DNA from: Nymphaea colorata
Taxonomy: Eukaryota; Streptophyta; Magnoliopsida; Nymphaeales; Nymphaeaceae
Direction: 5' to 3'
Assembly: GCF_008831285.2 (NCBI RefSeq)
Contig: NC_045147.1
Location: 16,098,854 to 16,162,853 of the forward strand
Length of the DNA: 64,000 nucleotides
A program made the translations under genes and the position numbers. The notes under the pieces were generated by a model. The model was not told the DNA's origin. It saw only the letters and a program-made list of their open reading frames with translations, and did not search any database. Below are positions 48,122-59,890 of the stretch, piece by piece (the stretch's first letter is position 1; every line of letters begins with the position of its first letter).

Positions 48122-49745
48122 TCATTTAACTCTTTTCTTGATATTGCTTTGGTTAATCCATGATATTGCTTTGGTTAATCCATCTGTAAGTTGTTTTGAA
48201 CTTGGTGTGAAGGGAGTATTGATTTCGCCATTCTGGACCTTTTCTCGTATGAAATGACAGTCAATTTCTATATGTTTTGTCCTTTCATGGAACACTGCAT
48301 TTGCTGCAATATGTATGGCAGCTTGATTATCACAATGCATTGGTGTGGGAGAACTAAATTATAAACCCATTTCAAATAGAAGGGTACGAATCCAAGTAAT
48401 TTCACTAGCTATGGTGGACATTGCCCTGTATTCTGCTTCTGCACTGGACCTAGAAGTGACTCATTGTTTCTTACTTCGCCAAGATACTAGGTTATTGCCT
48501 ACATAAATACAATATCCAGTAGTGGATTTTCGATCCATGCATCCTCCCCAATCTGCATCAGAATTATGCTCTAATGTTGACATGGCCATTTTGTTTATAT
48601 AATAATTCTTGGCTAGGAGACTTCTTCAAATATTTGAGAATCTGTTCAACCATGTCTCAATGTTCCTGAGTTGGATCATGCATATGTTAGACTAACAAGA
48701 TTTACTGCATATATAACAACCTGACCCACTCTTAGGCTCGGGCCCCTGGTTCGACGAATCACAACCCGCCCCCCTAGCAGTTTTAGTTCCAACCTTGAAA
48801 AGGCTAAGAACTAGGACAATTTTCCAATTAATGACCCCCCTTTATAAACCCTTGAAGATTCCTCACAATCTTCGATATGGGACTAAACATTTGGGGCATT
48901 ACAACATAAGTGATGTCGAGTCTCATAACTGTGAGATAAATAAGCTTTCCTACTAGTCGTTGATATCTTGAAAATTTTAGAGTTTCTTGTTTCTCAGTAA
49001 TGGCTTCTTTGTTGTTGATGAATACCTGTGTATCTACAGGACGACATCCAAGTTTTCCAGTTTCTTTGAGTAGATCAGTGACATATTTTCTTTGTGACAT
49101 AAATAACTCTTTCCTTGATTAAGCAATTTCTATTCCCAAAAGGTATTTTAACTTTCCCAAATATTTATGTTGAAGTCCTTTTGAAGTAGTGTTTTTACAT
49201 CCTTGATCTTGAGAGTGTTGCTTCCTATGATGATTATGTCGTCTATATAGATAAGCACCAAAATAATGTCATTGTCCTTCTTACTGATAAACAACGAATT
49301 GTCTGCTTTACTCCTGTAGAATCGATATTGTTCAAGAGCTTTGCTCAATTTGAAGTGTCACGCTCGAGGAGATTGTTTAAGTCCGTATATCGATTTTTGC
49401 AGCTTGCATACTGATGTAGACTTTTCTTGAGTCCATCCAGGAGGTAGCTTCATATATACTTCTTTTTGTAAGTCTCCCTGCAAAAAATCATTTTTTACAT
49501 CTAATTGAAATAATGGCCAATCACAATTGCAAGCGATCGAGAGCAAAATTCAGACAGTATTCATCTTGGCTACCAGGGCAAATGTCTCCTCATAATCCAA
49601 TCCTTGTGTTTGAGTATATCATTTTGCGACCAGCCTGGTCTTGTATCTTTCCATTGTTCCATCACAGCTGTATTTGATTTTAAAAACTCATCTACAGCCA
49701 ACCGCATGTTTTCCTTCAGGCAATCGTCATCTTCGTCTCCTGTCC
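48122..49745 (-). pseudogene. copia-2 reverse transcriptase and RNase H
   Basis: RT starts at about 49745 with a CRWVFK-type region, YKTRLVAK then a stop, and ETFALVAKMNT. It continues with [12 protein letters not shown] (49358-49546) and the catalytic YIDDIIIIG (YIDD at 49238-49249), where plant copia elements usually have YVDD. The connection region 48904-49100 includes YQRLVGKLIYL. It is then broken by the nested insert. RNase H ends with [28 protein letters not shown] (48260-48340 region) and LTDGLTKA. Stops occur between blocks. Confidence 0.85.
48712..48903 (-). mobile_element. TRIM-like solo terminal repeat, copy 1 (nested in copia-2)
   Basis: A 192-bp insert with no copia similarity interrupts the RNase H region. 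On minus it begins TGTAATGCCCC and ends GGTTGTTATA. Flanks GCATA (48707-48711) and ACATA (48904-48908) agree at 4 of 5 positions, as expected for an aged duplication. It aligns with 52250-52411 over nearly its whole length, sharing TATCGAAGATTGTG, TATAAAGG, CATTAAT, CGAACCAG and GGCCCGAGC. The TATAAAGG could be a promoter element. Confidence 0.75.
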
Positions 49746-49752
49746 TGAAAGA

Positions 49753-51091
49753 TTACATTGGTAGGAGATAATGTGTAATCTTAGAAACAAAGAGAAGATT
49801 GGATGTTAGATTAGACATATAAAGAGTCTTCAATTCTTTTTCAAAAAAATTTGTTTTTCCTACTCCAACAACTTTAATGGAGGTGTCATAAGCTATAGCC
49901 ACAGTTCTATTTTCACTTTTATTTTTTATATCTTTCAAGTTATTGTGAAAACATGACATATGTTCAGATGCACCTGAATCCATGATCCAAGAGTAATTTT
50001 TAGTAAGAGAAGGGTCTGAATTCATACCTAGCTGATTTCTAGGTGAAGTGAATGTTGATGCAGCAGTTACCATGTTGTTGTGTTTCTGGTCATTCAGATT
50101 TTTAATCCTCTTTGCAATAGTAGCAAGAGTAACCTCACCTTTGTCAGATTGAACCAACTGCATCTACGGTTTATACTGTTGTTTTAGAGGATCTCCCTTG
50201 TTGGTAGGTCTGCCATGTAAATTCCAACATTTTTTTTCAAACATGTCCTTTTTTGCAGTATGTGCACACTAGTCATTTGCCTCTATTTTTGAACGATGGT
50301 TGAACCTCCATTTTTCCTTCATATTTTTTGCTGACCGAGGCATTGAAATCAACTTTTTCAATGTTTTCACCACTAGTTTTAGTATCAACAGTGTCACTGG
50401 TGTTCATAATCTTCCTCCTTTTTTCTTCTCGTAAGAGGGTGTTACACATCATATCCAAAAACAGCAGATCAAAAGTCATTAATGTTTGGCTTCTTGCTTG
50501 TTCGTAATCTTTACCTAAACCAACCAATAGTTTGAAGGTTCTTTCTTGATCTCACTGCCTCGTAATGCAAGCAAGGTCGGTTGAAAGTGGACAATGAGAG
50601 CCCATCTCATTCCACTTCCCTTTGAGCGTAGCAATATAGTCGCTCAAGGTCATATGACCTTTCTTCAACTCATAAATTTCATGGGAGAGTTGATACATGT
50701 GTGTCGTACTATATTTTTTACTATATAATTCTTTGGCAGCATTCCATATTTCCTCAGCAGTTTCAAAATAATAAAAACTCTCAGCGATTTTAGCGTCCAT
50801 AAAATTCAGTAACCAAGACATGACCATATGATTACCTGACTCCCATTCATCATAGTTAGGATTGTCAATGGCTGGTTTAGATTTTTTTCCGTTAACAAAC
50901 CCAAGTTTACATTTTCTACTTAAGAAGAGAGTAGCAGCTTTGGACCATGACATATAATTTAAGCCATTCAATGGAACATTTGTAATTTTGAGAATGGTGG
51001 TACCTGTCTCCACGACAATTTGTTGTTGTGTAGAAGATCCACTAGTCGAGTTCATTCTTTGAGAATCACTAGTTCTCTCATTAGTGTCCAT
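49753..51091 (-). pseudogene. copia-2 gag and protease
   Basis: Gag starts at the ATG at 51091 and is open for 179 codons, with typical copia features: LNGLNYMSWSKA, LLNFMDAKIAESF, IWNAAKELYSKK and KWNEMGSHCP. A stop at 50552 is followed by continuing gag sequence (50273-50527), then a damaged knuckle region. The protease site is intact as WIMDSGASEHMS (aspartate codon at 49978-49980). After LLFVSKITHYLLPM the reading stops, and RT sequence begins almost at once, marking the integrase deletion. Confidence 0.85.
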
Positions 51092-51149
51092 TGATAAATA
51101 AGAGAAACACTAACGAAATTGTTTTTTGCCAATAAGGGGAAGTGCAACA

Positions 51150-51743
51150 TGAGAGGCGGTCTGAACTCAAGTGATTTAGCAGCAGGAAGGTAGTCTGAAC
51201 TCGTGTGATTTCAGCCTCCTCCGGTCACCAATCAGGTCGATTTTGGAGATGTTGAATGTGCAACAGAGGGGCGATTCTCCCTACAAATCTCACAAAGAAG
51301 ATGGCTCGTGGAGATAATGCCGGTTGATAGAACAGATACAAGCACGTTGCTGCGCTGTTTTGCAGCAAAAGAGGCGGTCGGAACTTTGATGATTCCGGCC
51401 AGCTCCGATCACCAAATTGGTCGAGCTTAGAGGCGTTGGATCGGCAACATATAGCGGTCCTTCCTATAAAATCTCAGACTGGGAGATTAATTGTGGAGAT
51501 AATGTTGGTCGATGGAATGAAGGGGCGACAAGCACGTTGCTGCCTTGTTTTGCAGCAAATGAGGCGGTCGTAAATTTGATGATTCCGGCCAGCTCCGATC
51601 ACCAAATTGATCATGCTCAGAGGCGTTGGATCCGCAACAAATAGGCGGTCCTTATTGTAAAATTTGAGACTAGGAGATTGATTGTGGAGATAACGCCGGT
51701 CAATGGAATGAAGGGTGACAAGCACGTTGCTGCCTTGTTTTTT
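51150..51743 (-). repeat. three-copy tandem repeat of about 190-210 bp in the copia-2 leader
   Basis: Units at about 51150-51362, 51363-51552 and 51553-51743 share GAGGCGGTC, GATGATTCCGGCCAGCTCC, GATCACCAAATTG, GTGGAGATAA and GACAAGCACGTTGCTGC-type phrases in the same order. The array fills the untranslated leader between PBS and gag. The first unit (in plus order) is the most diverged. Confidence 0.85.
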
Positions 51744-51786
51744 TTATTCCTCAACTACCCTCAAAAAATCGAGTGTTCAGCACATT

Positions 51787-51798
51787 GCTCTGATACCA
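51787..51798 (-). other. copia-2 primer-binding site
   Basis: TGGTATCAGAGC on minus, directly adjoining the 5' LTR; complementary to initiator tRNA-Met. Confidence 0.9.
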
Positions 51799-52098
51799 TG
51801 ATAAGATTTGAGAGATGGAGTAAAAGGAAGACAACATACAGATTTATGTGGTTTGGATCTGTCAATCGTACATCCACGATAAGAACATCACGCAGCTTTG
51901 CTTTGTTTTCTCATTCTCATCTTCTTTACAAATTACAATGAACATATGTAGCATTGGAGGAAGACCAACAAAGAAGGCGTTTCCTCAACGTTACTCAAAT
52001 GGCTACAGGAGGAATATATGGCAACAAGATCAAACTAACAAGGTAAGAAAATATTGACATTTTTGTCCGTGTGATGTTGGAATATCGACTTCTCATCA
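51799..52098 (-). repeat. copia-2 5' LTR
   Basis: 300 bp; on plus it begins TGATAAGATTTGAGAG and ends ACTTCTCATCA. Confidence 0.95.
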
Positions 52099-52249
52099 GA
52101 AAGAATCCTTGGCGATGTAGAGAGAAAACAATGTACCTAAGGAGAAACAGAGGATGGACAAACACCTGTAAGGGAGGACGAGAGAAGAGAGGACAGCGAA
52201 GGAGAGAGAGACCTCATCTCTCTCTCTCTCTCTCCAATGTCACAGTTGT

Positions 52250-52411
52250 TGTAACCTGTATCGAAGATTGTGGGGGATATAAAGGTAGGCCATTAATGAG
52301 ATGATTGTCCTGGTTTTTATCCTTTTTAAGGTCGAAACCGAAACTTCTAGGGAGCAGGTTGGGATCCGCCGAACCAGAGGCCCGAGCTCAGAAGTGGATT
52401 GGGTTGTTATA
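52250..52411 (+). mobile_element. TRIM-like solo terminal repeat, copy 2
   Basis: A 162-bp element starting TGTAACCTGTATCGAAG and ending GGTTGTTATA, flanked on both sides by GTTGT (52245-52249 and 52412-52416), a perfect 5-bp duplication. It is homologous to 48712-48903 in opposite orientation. Its short length, LTR-like promoter phrase GATATAAAGG and 5-bp duplication suggest a solo LTR of a TRIM-type retrotransposon. Confidence 0.8.
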
Positions 52412-53689
52412 GTTGTTATCATGTGCAATAAAACTTCCATTCATTATGACTGTGCTAATGAAAGTGCAACCTAACCATGAAGCCATCTCATTCAACCGGA
52501 TTACAGCATGCGGGTAGAAAGTACACATGAATATGTATTAGCAGAAAGAGATGGTTCAGATACAACTATTTCCCACAACAAACTTTACCATTCAGTATCA
52601 TCCAAAATTATTTTATAGCAGAATCTAACATTGGTATGGCCCGTTCTAATGCCAAAGATTTCTACATTACCATCTACAGTTAATTTAACATCTATATTTA
52701 TTTACACCTAAGAACATGTAAAAGAATCATTATTAGAAGAACCTAAATGAAGAAAAAGCTACGAAATCTAACTTTACCTAATTAGGCAGATAACTATCAT
52801 CAAATTAATGTGAAAAAAGAGGGGTCTATGTTGAGCATCTTATGAACATGGTGAATGTTTGGATCCCCCCATGCGTGATACACATCAGAGCGTGCTTTTA
52901 GACCAATGCTGCTGTAATTGTGCTTTAGACATCAATCAACAATCAACATGAAAGACTTGTGAATGCCTCATTGTAGAATCCAATATTGAGTCTATATAAG
53001 TTTCATTCCCCATAACTTCATTGGATGCTATTTGGGGTCAATCAACCAATGCTTCGTATCAAGATATAAGAAAGGAAGCAATTAAACACGAAGCTGAACA
53101 ATATAGTAGAACAAAGCATGTATATCAATTTTCCATCTTAAAAGCTGGCATTGAAAAATCGCCCATCACTTCAAAATATTGGAAATTCAAATGAAAGAGA
53201 AGGTTCTGAAGGGTTACGTGTCTCACATAGCGTGAACTAAAACTATAGACAGAAAGATTGGCATTCTGAAAACTAGAAAAATATCAAGCCACTACATAAG
53301 CAAACTATTTTCTTAATTCAACAAGCAATCAGTCATTAAGAAGGCCATGCTGCTAGCGCAAGAGTTCAATAAAATTGTCCACTAAACCAGGAAATACTGG
53401 AGATTTCAGTTTTTCAAATGAAAGCATAACCTTATATCATATGATCTAGATGGGTACATTGACGAGTCTAAACCTAAACCAAGCACAACCATCCCTATGG
53501 ATGGAAAAGAAACTGTAAATCCTGACTATGTTACTTGGCAATGTCATGGCCAGCTTATCCTAAGCTGAATTATTTCATCACTTTCTGAGTCCATTAGAAA
53601 CGTCGCTTGTTATTTCATCACTTTCTGAAAGAAGCATACGCTGCTCACTCGCGGGCACACATAATGCAGCTAAAGAGAAAATTCAGATT

Positions 53690-53855
53690 GCATTTGTTTC
53701 ACATGGAATCCGACATCCGCAGGGATCTGAGATATGTAGGATCTTAGATCCATGGATTTAAAATCGGACCCTCCCCTCATCCAACCTAATCCATAGTTTT
53801 TAACATATAGAATGGATTTCAAATTCACGCTACTGAGAACGAACCTCCAAACACA
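53690..53855. mobile_element. MITE-like element, copy B
   Basis: Reverse-complement relative of 17755-17905, bounded by CATTTGTTTCACATGG on the left and CCTCCAAACACACA on the right. The termini are only weakly inverted; no certain target duplication. Confidence 0.5.
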
Positions 53856-54907
53856 CATTTTTTAATACAGCCTATATGAAACGCAACCTCAATGTTTAAA
53901 GGAGGACAGTAAATCCTTTAATGAGTATACTGTATACCCAATCTACAAAAATGATTTCACATCTGTTATGCATAGCCCAGGAAACCTTTCAAGCAGGCTA
54001 TCGAGGACACGATATTCACCTCCCTATCCGAATGGAGATATTTGATTCATTTTTTAATAAGGTTTCCAACAAGCAATTTAATAAAAAAAAATTAAAAATA
54101 TAATTTATTATTATACATATAATACAAATAAGTTATCGGATCCATGGTTTATCCAGCTGGCTTGACACCCAATTTTAAAGCCGATCGAATCGGATACCAG
54201 GTATCCATCAGGTACTGTGTAATGACCTTACCCAGATTCAGATTCAGCCTGGCAAATAACGTGCAGTAAGCTTCTATACAGAGACTTCTCCCCAACAAAC
54301 TTCTTTATGAATCCGCCATGCAGTGACTTGTCGTGTTGTATTTTGATTAGAATTCTGTCTTTTCATAACATCTGTCAAACTCAAACCCAAACCGGTGAGA
54401 AACATTACCGTGCAAGCAAGACCTAGCTAGGGTTTGTGTAAATCAACGAGTCATTCCCTCCCCTCTGTTTCGCTAGAGATGAAACCTATAAGGTGTATTG
54501 AACCTACCACCTTGAAATCAGCAAACTCACAAGGATCCCATATTGAAATTTTTTGTTGAACTATAGTTTCAAAAGTTTAATACGGTCAAAGTATAATTTT
54601 TCATATAGATTAACTAAGATTTTAAAATTTTATATGTAAAATTTTGAATTTCTAAAATTCTGAAGGAAGGCGCCCCCCTGCCTCCACCCACTTCCTGCCG
54701 CCCCCCCTTATGCCAATCCTTCACAAAATACGGTCAAGTGGCAGAGGAAGAGACCTGTAGCTGAGAGACACAAATATAATAGATCTTATGTTTGAAAGGC
54801 ACCAGTATGAAATAAGCTAAATTATTTGAAGGAATCAATATGTAAGTAGAATATGTAAGTAGAAGTAAGTGGGTCAGTATGTGTGTTCACCTAGCTCCAT
54901 CACTGGT

Positions 54908-55120
54908 TACAAGAAGCAGGGGTGGAGGGAGGGGGGTCCGCCTGGGCCATGGCACTCCCCCAACCAATTTTAAAAAAAGAAAGTTATATTGAAAAAATTT
55001 AAAAATTTTAGTTGTGTTATGTATTGTTTGGATTTGAATTCAGTTTGACCCCACCTGAATCCAAAGATTGAACTGTTCGGCCCGCCCCTAAAAAGAATCT
55101 TAACTCCACCCCCGACAAAA
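54908..55120 (+). repeat. dispersed repeat, copy 1 (GGTGGAGGGAGGGGG ... CTCCACCCC)
   Basis: Shares with 59697-59890 the ordered phrases GGTGGAGGGA, CTATGGC/CCATGGC, CAATTA/CAATTT, TTGAAAAAATT, AAATTTTAGTTGT, TTCAGTTTG, CCCTACC/CCCCACC, and CTTGACTCTGCCC/CTTAACTCCACCC. The phrase series marks a dispersed non-coding transposon family common between plant genes. Confidence 0.65.
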
Positions 55121-55474
55121 AGTGTATGACTTGAGTATGATGATAAGACATGTCTAGTTGCAAAATGAAACTATCCAGAGTAGGGATCGATTTGCTTTTC
55201 AGACATTCGACCCCATGGTTGAACCAATTACCATTTGAATCTATAATGTCATTGAAAAGCTTTATGCTCCAAATTTCATCTGGTTTTTCTGCATGATAAT
55301 AGACAGACGCCTTTAGAAAGGTGCCAACTATATACTTAATTTGCTTCACCTGATGCCCAGGCTTATGGCAAAAGCTAACATCACACCTACAACATCGTCA
55401 AGTAGGCTCTCAATCCGCCTTCTTTGTATCGAACAATGGCTGACACGCTCCAATATGCACTCTTATCAGGCTGC

Positions 55475-55587
<113 letters not shown>

Positions 55588-56217
55588 CCTGCCAGCCACT
55601 GAACACATGGTAATAGTAGATAGAGATTAAACAACAAGAAGTTGTGGATATTTTGACTGAACACAAGTTTTTCAAACTTACGGCCATGCTTATCGTCTTC
55701 CATGGCCCGCTAAAATCGAGGGCTATGATATGAATATCTAATCTGATCCACAATCAGCGTGATCTGCAATTCAGGAAGGCTTTAAATTGTGACAACTGCT
55801 CACCAGAGAATCTAACCCACCTTTGTCAATAAGCTTTCCCTTCTTCATGAAATCTTCCTCCCTCTCGTTTTGAAAAGAGAGAAAATGAAGACGATCATGG
55901 ACGCGGGTAAGCTTCAGAGTTGAAGCGCATTTTAATTCTTTAATTTTTTTTTCATTAGAATGAGAGAACCCCACTTGGCACCCGAAACTCAAGCTCGGAC
56001 TCGATCTGACACCCAAAATTCGAGTCTAGATCCAATCCGGTTAAAATAAAAATATATATATATTGTTTAAAATATAAAATAAATTTTTAAATGTAAATTA
56101 TATTTTTAATAATAAAATATATCGTTATTAAAATAAAAAAAATATTAAAAATATATGTCAAACCGATTTTTTCGACCCAAACCGGATCAGGCTGAGTTTC
56201 TAAGTTTCAAAATTAAT

Positions 56218-56255
<38 letters not shown>

Positions 56256-56716
56256 AAGAAAGACTTTTGGGCTTGTGAACAGCTGTGCGGTTGTCGTATG
56301 AAAACAAAATGCTCCAAAGTTTGGGGTCTTTTACATAAACAACTGTTATTTACATACAGTGTTTTGGTAGTATATATATATAAGCACAAACAGACATTTA
56401 TTCCATGGTTTTTTATCCGGCTTAAACTAGCTAATGCAAAAGCACGTAATTACTGCCTTTTTTGCAAAATTTCCTTCAAAACAAATCCGCTCCATGCCTT
56501 CTCCCTGTCTGTCTATGTCCATGTGACAAAGATCACGGCCTCACATATTGATAGTATTGGTCTCACTTCTCAGTCAAAAGGAAGGACTTCATTATTGAGA
56601 GCCGGACCACCAACAATTCGCTGCCCAACCACCAGTCAGTGCACAAACAGGCACACTGCTCATGTCTCTGCTACTCAGTTCGCTTTATCGATAGACTCAA
56701 ATCCACCTCTCATGTC

Positions 56717-56722
56717 TATAAA
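56717..56722 (+). promoter_or_regulatory. TATA box of the purine permease gene
   Basis: TATAAA in context GTCTATAAAGCATAC, 38 bp before the ATG at 56760. This implies a very short leader. Confidence 0.4.
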
Positions 56723-56759
56723 GCATACAAGACTGTATTATCTTCTGCACCAAAAAAAT

Positions 56760-58754
56760 ATGGAAATTGAGAGCAACCAAGTTCCAGCACCAGCTGCCAC
56801 TCACTTAAAGAAATGGCTTCTCCTTGCAAACTCTCTCTCCTTAGCAGTAGGCTCCACTGCAGGTCCTCTGCTGCAGAGGCTCTACTTCTTGCATGGAGGA
56901 AACCGTCGATGGTTTTCCAGTTGGCTTGAGACCGGAGGCTGGCCGATCATGCTCATTCTCTTGCTTATTTCATACTTTCGACGGCGCCGGAATTCAGGCT
57001 GCAGAACTCCAGTTTTCTTCATGACATGCAGGCTGGCAGTTGCTTCTGCAGCTCTTGGAGTGATAACTGGGTTCGACGATTTCATGTACTCCTTCGGGCT
57101 AGCATACTTGCCTGTTTCAACCTCTTCTCTGCTCATATCTACACAGTTGGCTTTCACTGCCGTGTCCGCGTTCCTACTTGTGAGGCACAAATTCACTCCC
57201 TTCTCCATTAATGCAGTGGTCTTGCTTAGCATCGGTTCAGCAGTGTTGGGTCTCCATTCTAGCAAAGACAGACCAAAGAATGTTAATAATTTCAAGTACT
57301 ACCTGGGCTTCGCTTTGACGCTTGGGGCGGCGATGCTCTATGGGATGATTCTGCCGCTGGTGGAGTTGATGTATAGGAAGGCCAAGCAGACGATAACTTA
57401 CACGCTTGTGATGGAAATTCAAATGGTGATGTCCTTTTCTGCTACTGCTTTTTGCACAGTCGGTATGCTGGTGAACAACGATTTCCAGGTAAAGCGTGGA
57501 CTCACTTTCTTCACAAATCTGGAATTTCTTTTGGTCTTTCCCAAATGATATTCCTCTTGCTTCTTCATGATTGAGAGCTGTGTTTATCAAGACAGTTGCT
57601 TGTTGGCTCAGATTTGCTGCTAATGGGCTCCTTAATGGAACAAGACAGGCCAATACAGATCTTGCTCTACTGTCCTTTTAACTCTTTATTCTAAATTAAC
57701 TTAAAATTGCATTATTTTCTAAAACCATAAAAGTCAACATCAGGTTCACCAAGATGAATTTGTGGAGAGTGGCTTATGTGTTCTGATACTCCAAATTTTT
57801 AGCAAAACGATGCGACTCTTATACTGATACTCTCAATGATTGGTAGAAAAAATTAATTCCCGTCATGTAATATTGAAGCTTTTAATCTCTAAGTTGTGGC
57901 TGAATCGGCACAAAACATAAGTGAATCTAGTTATTCAAAGATGCCCTTTATTTTGCACAATTTAATGTTTAATTATATGATACCTAGGTCAATATGAAAG
58001 TTCTGCAATTCTCAGTTGGATATCAAATATCCCAATGAATGCAGTCGGCTTAATTTGCCTGCTACCAGTACAAACACAAAAGGATGCTTGTCCCGCTACG
58101 TGCCATAGGCTTAAGATTTATCAAAAGCAAATTTCCTCCCATATGTTTGCTTGCATAAGGTGCATATATACATTTTTTTTTAAATTGATCTTGTAACAGT
58201 CTTCTGTTTTTGGAACTTAATCTATTTTCTTCTTTACAAAATTAGCCATCTTTGTCCAATCAGAAAGTGTGCCTCTGCACCTCAAAAGCACAATCGGTTG
58301 CTGCTTGGATTCTGTCAGTCCAGTTACTCTCGTATATATGTTGAAAGCAATAGAAAGCAAACTTTTAATCAGAAGCTGGTAACCTTTCATGATCATGGTG
58401 ATCACAAATTCTCAGGTTATCACGAGAGAAGGAAGTGAATTTGGGCTTGGTGAAGCCAAGTATTACTTGCTGCTAGTATTCACCGCGATCGTGTGGCAGC
58501 TCTTCTTCATTGGTGCAGTTGGTGTCGTCTTCTGTGCTTCCTCATTGTTCAGCGGCATTCTCATCTCTCTCTTGCTTCCCGTCACAGAAATACTAGCAGT
58601 GCTCTTCTTTCATGAGAAGTTTGGCGGTGAAAAGGCCATTTCACTCATCTTATCTCTATGGGGCTTCGCCTCTTACTTCTATGGGGAGTACGCTCTCAGC
58701 AAAAAGAAGCCATTGACACCGACTAACCCAGGCGACGCCCAGCTTCAACCATAG
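56760..58754 (+). CDS. PUP: purine permease (PUP family), two exons
   Basis: Exons 56760-57488 and 58416-58754 join in phase 0 across a 927-bp GT-AG intron (CAG/GTAAAG ... TTCTCAG/GTTATC), giving 355 residues, normal for plant PUPs (about 350-390). PUPs are plant-specific members of the drug/metabolite transporter superfamily; they move adenine, cytokinins and related bases across membranes with protons. Seen here: about ten hydrophobic helices, the PUP-type start WLLLANSLSLAVGSTAGPLL, LYFLHGGNRRW, GFDDFMYSFGLAYLPVSTS, STQLAFTAVSAF, GFALTLGAAMLYGMILPLVEL, and in exon 2 GLGEAKYYLLLV, CASSLFSGI, LPVTEILAVLFFHEKF and LWGFASYFYGEY. Start chosen at MEIESNQ because the family begins just before the first helix; the same frame is open another 154 codons upstream but those residues do not resemble PUPs. 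No lesions seen. The substrate cannot be told. Confidence 0.92.
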
Positions 58755-59613
58755 AGCCAATGCCAGGTATCCCTCCATAAGTTGCCTCATAACTGGTGGA
58801 AATTTAGCTCTGTTTGTACGATAGAACCACATGTGATCTGGGGCTTGGATGCTGGTGACAGACAATTTTATAAATCTTGAAGAATTAAGATATGAATTTC
58901 AAGTAATTTATTGTTAGTTCTTTTCAGCCGCCAATATGGCCCAATTCAGCCTCATATTCTTATTTTTCAATTGGTTTTTTCTGTTGGGAACTGCAAAATT
59001 GCGTCGACCAATAATGGTCAACCTGAAAAAGTAATGAGAAAGCGTGACAGATTACAAATTATTGCTCAACTTTTATTAAAAGTAGCTGAACTTTTGAGAT
59101 AAATTCTTGAAGAGTAGTTTAAAACTTATCCTTCAACATAAAGTAAGAAAAATATGTTTCATTGAATAATTGCTCTTATTGGGCCGACGAAACATTTAGT
59201 TTGTCTTTTGTAAAAATACCTTTGTTATCTATAGTAAAAATGAATGTTTTCTATCAATATGTGGCTCTTCTAAAGTGCCCTTCTTGTAACTTAAGAACAA
59301 ACACTCCTAGTCCCTTGAAGTGGGGATTAACCACCTTTTGGGGCATCTTTTTTTTTTATCATTTGTTAAAGTAAATATATACTATTATACTAAAGATAAC
59401 ATTAATGTTCCGGTTGAGTCACACGTCTTTTTTGAACTTTTTGAGAAAAAAATCTGAGTGGTCGCGGCGGATACACGTGATATAAATAGGGAAGTTAACA
59501 TCCTAATTCCTAAAGCTAGAGCATGTTTTCCCATTATATAAGTACTGTTCATGTCATGAAGGACCGAATATAATATTCTACCACAAGGCAAGGAATATAA
59601 ATCAATGTGCAAA

Positions 59614-59690
59614 GGGGTGCAGGTTGTGTAATTTAGTAAAGCACCTAAGTTACATCCACGTGGTTCACCTTTTAAGGTTCGAAACCCTAA
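59614..59690 (+). repeat. SINE-like tRNA head
   Basis: Box-A-like TGTGTAATTTAGTAAAG (59625-59641) and a near-perfect box B GGTTCGAAACC (59676-59686) about 35 nt apart. The flanks do not form a tRNA acceptor stem. It is followed directly by dispersed repeat copy 2, which might be its body. Confidence 0.4.
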
Positions 59691-59696
59691 GGTGGC

Positions 59697-59890
59697 CATC
59701 AAGGGTGGAGGGAAGGGGTACCTAGGCTATGGCTCTACCTCAATTAATTGAAAAAAAAATGTATTGAAAAAAATTAAAAATTTTAGTTGTACAATGTATT
59801 TTTTAGATTTAAGTTCAGTTTGGCCCTACCGGAATCCGAGGTTCGACTATTTGGCCTGTCCTGAAAAAATCTTGACTCTGCCCTTGGTGT
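59697..59890 (+). repeat. dispersed repeat, copy 2
   Basis: Partner of 54908-55120 in the same orientation; see that entry for shared phrases. Confidence 0.65.

Larger units (their letters stand above)
47766..52098 (-). mobile_element. Ty1/copia retrotransposon lacking integrase, copia-2
   Basis: A 4.33-kb element on the minus strand with the 5-mer GAAAG on both sides (47761-47765 and 52099-52103). LTRs start TGATGAGAAGTCG and end CTTATCA on minus. PBS next to the right LTR; polypurine tract (TTGAGGGGGAGTG on minus) at 48068-48080. It holds gag, protease, RT and RNase H, but the whole GAG-pre-integrase and integrase region between protease and RT is missing. It also contains a nested TRIM-like repeat (48712-48903) and a tandemly repeated leader. 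It is non-autonomous and dead. Confidence 0.95.
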
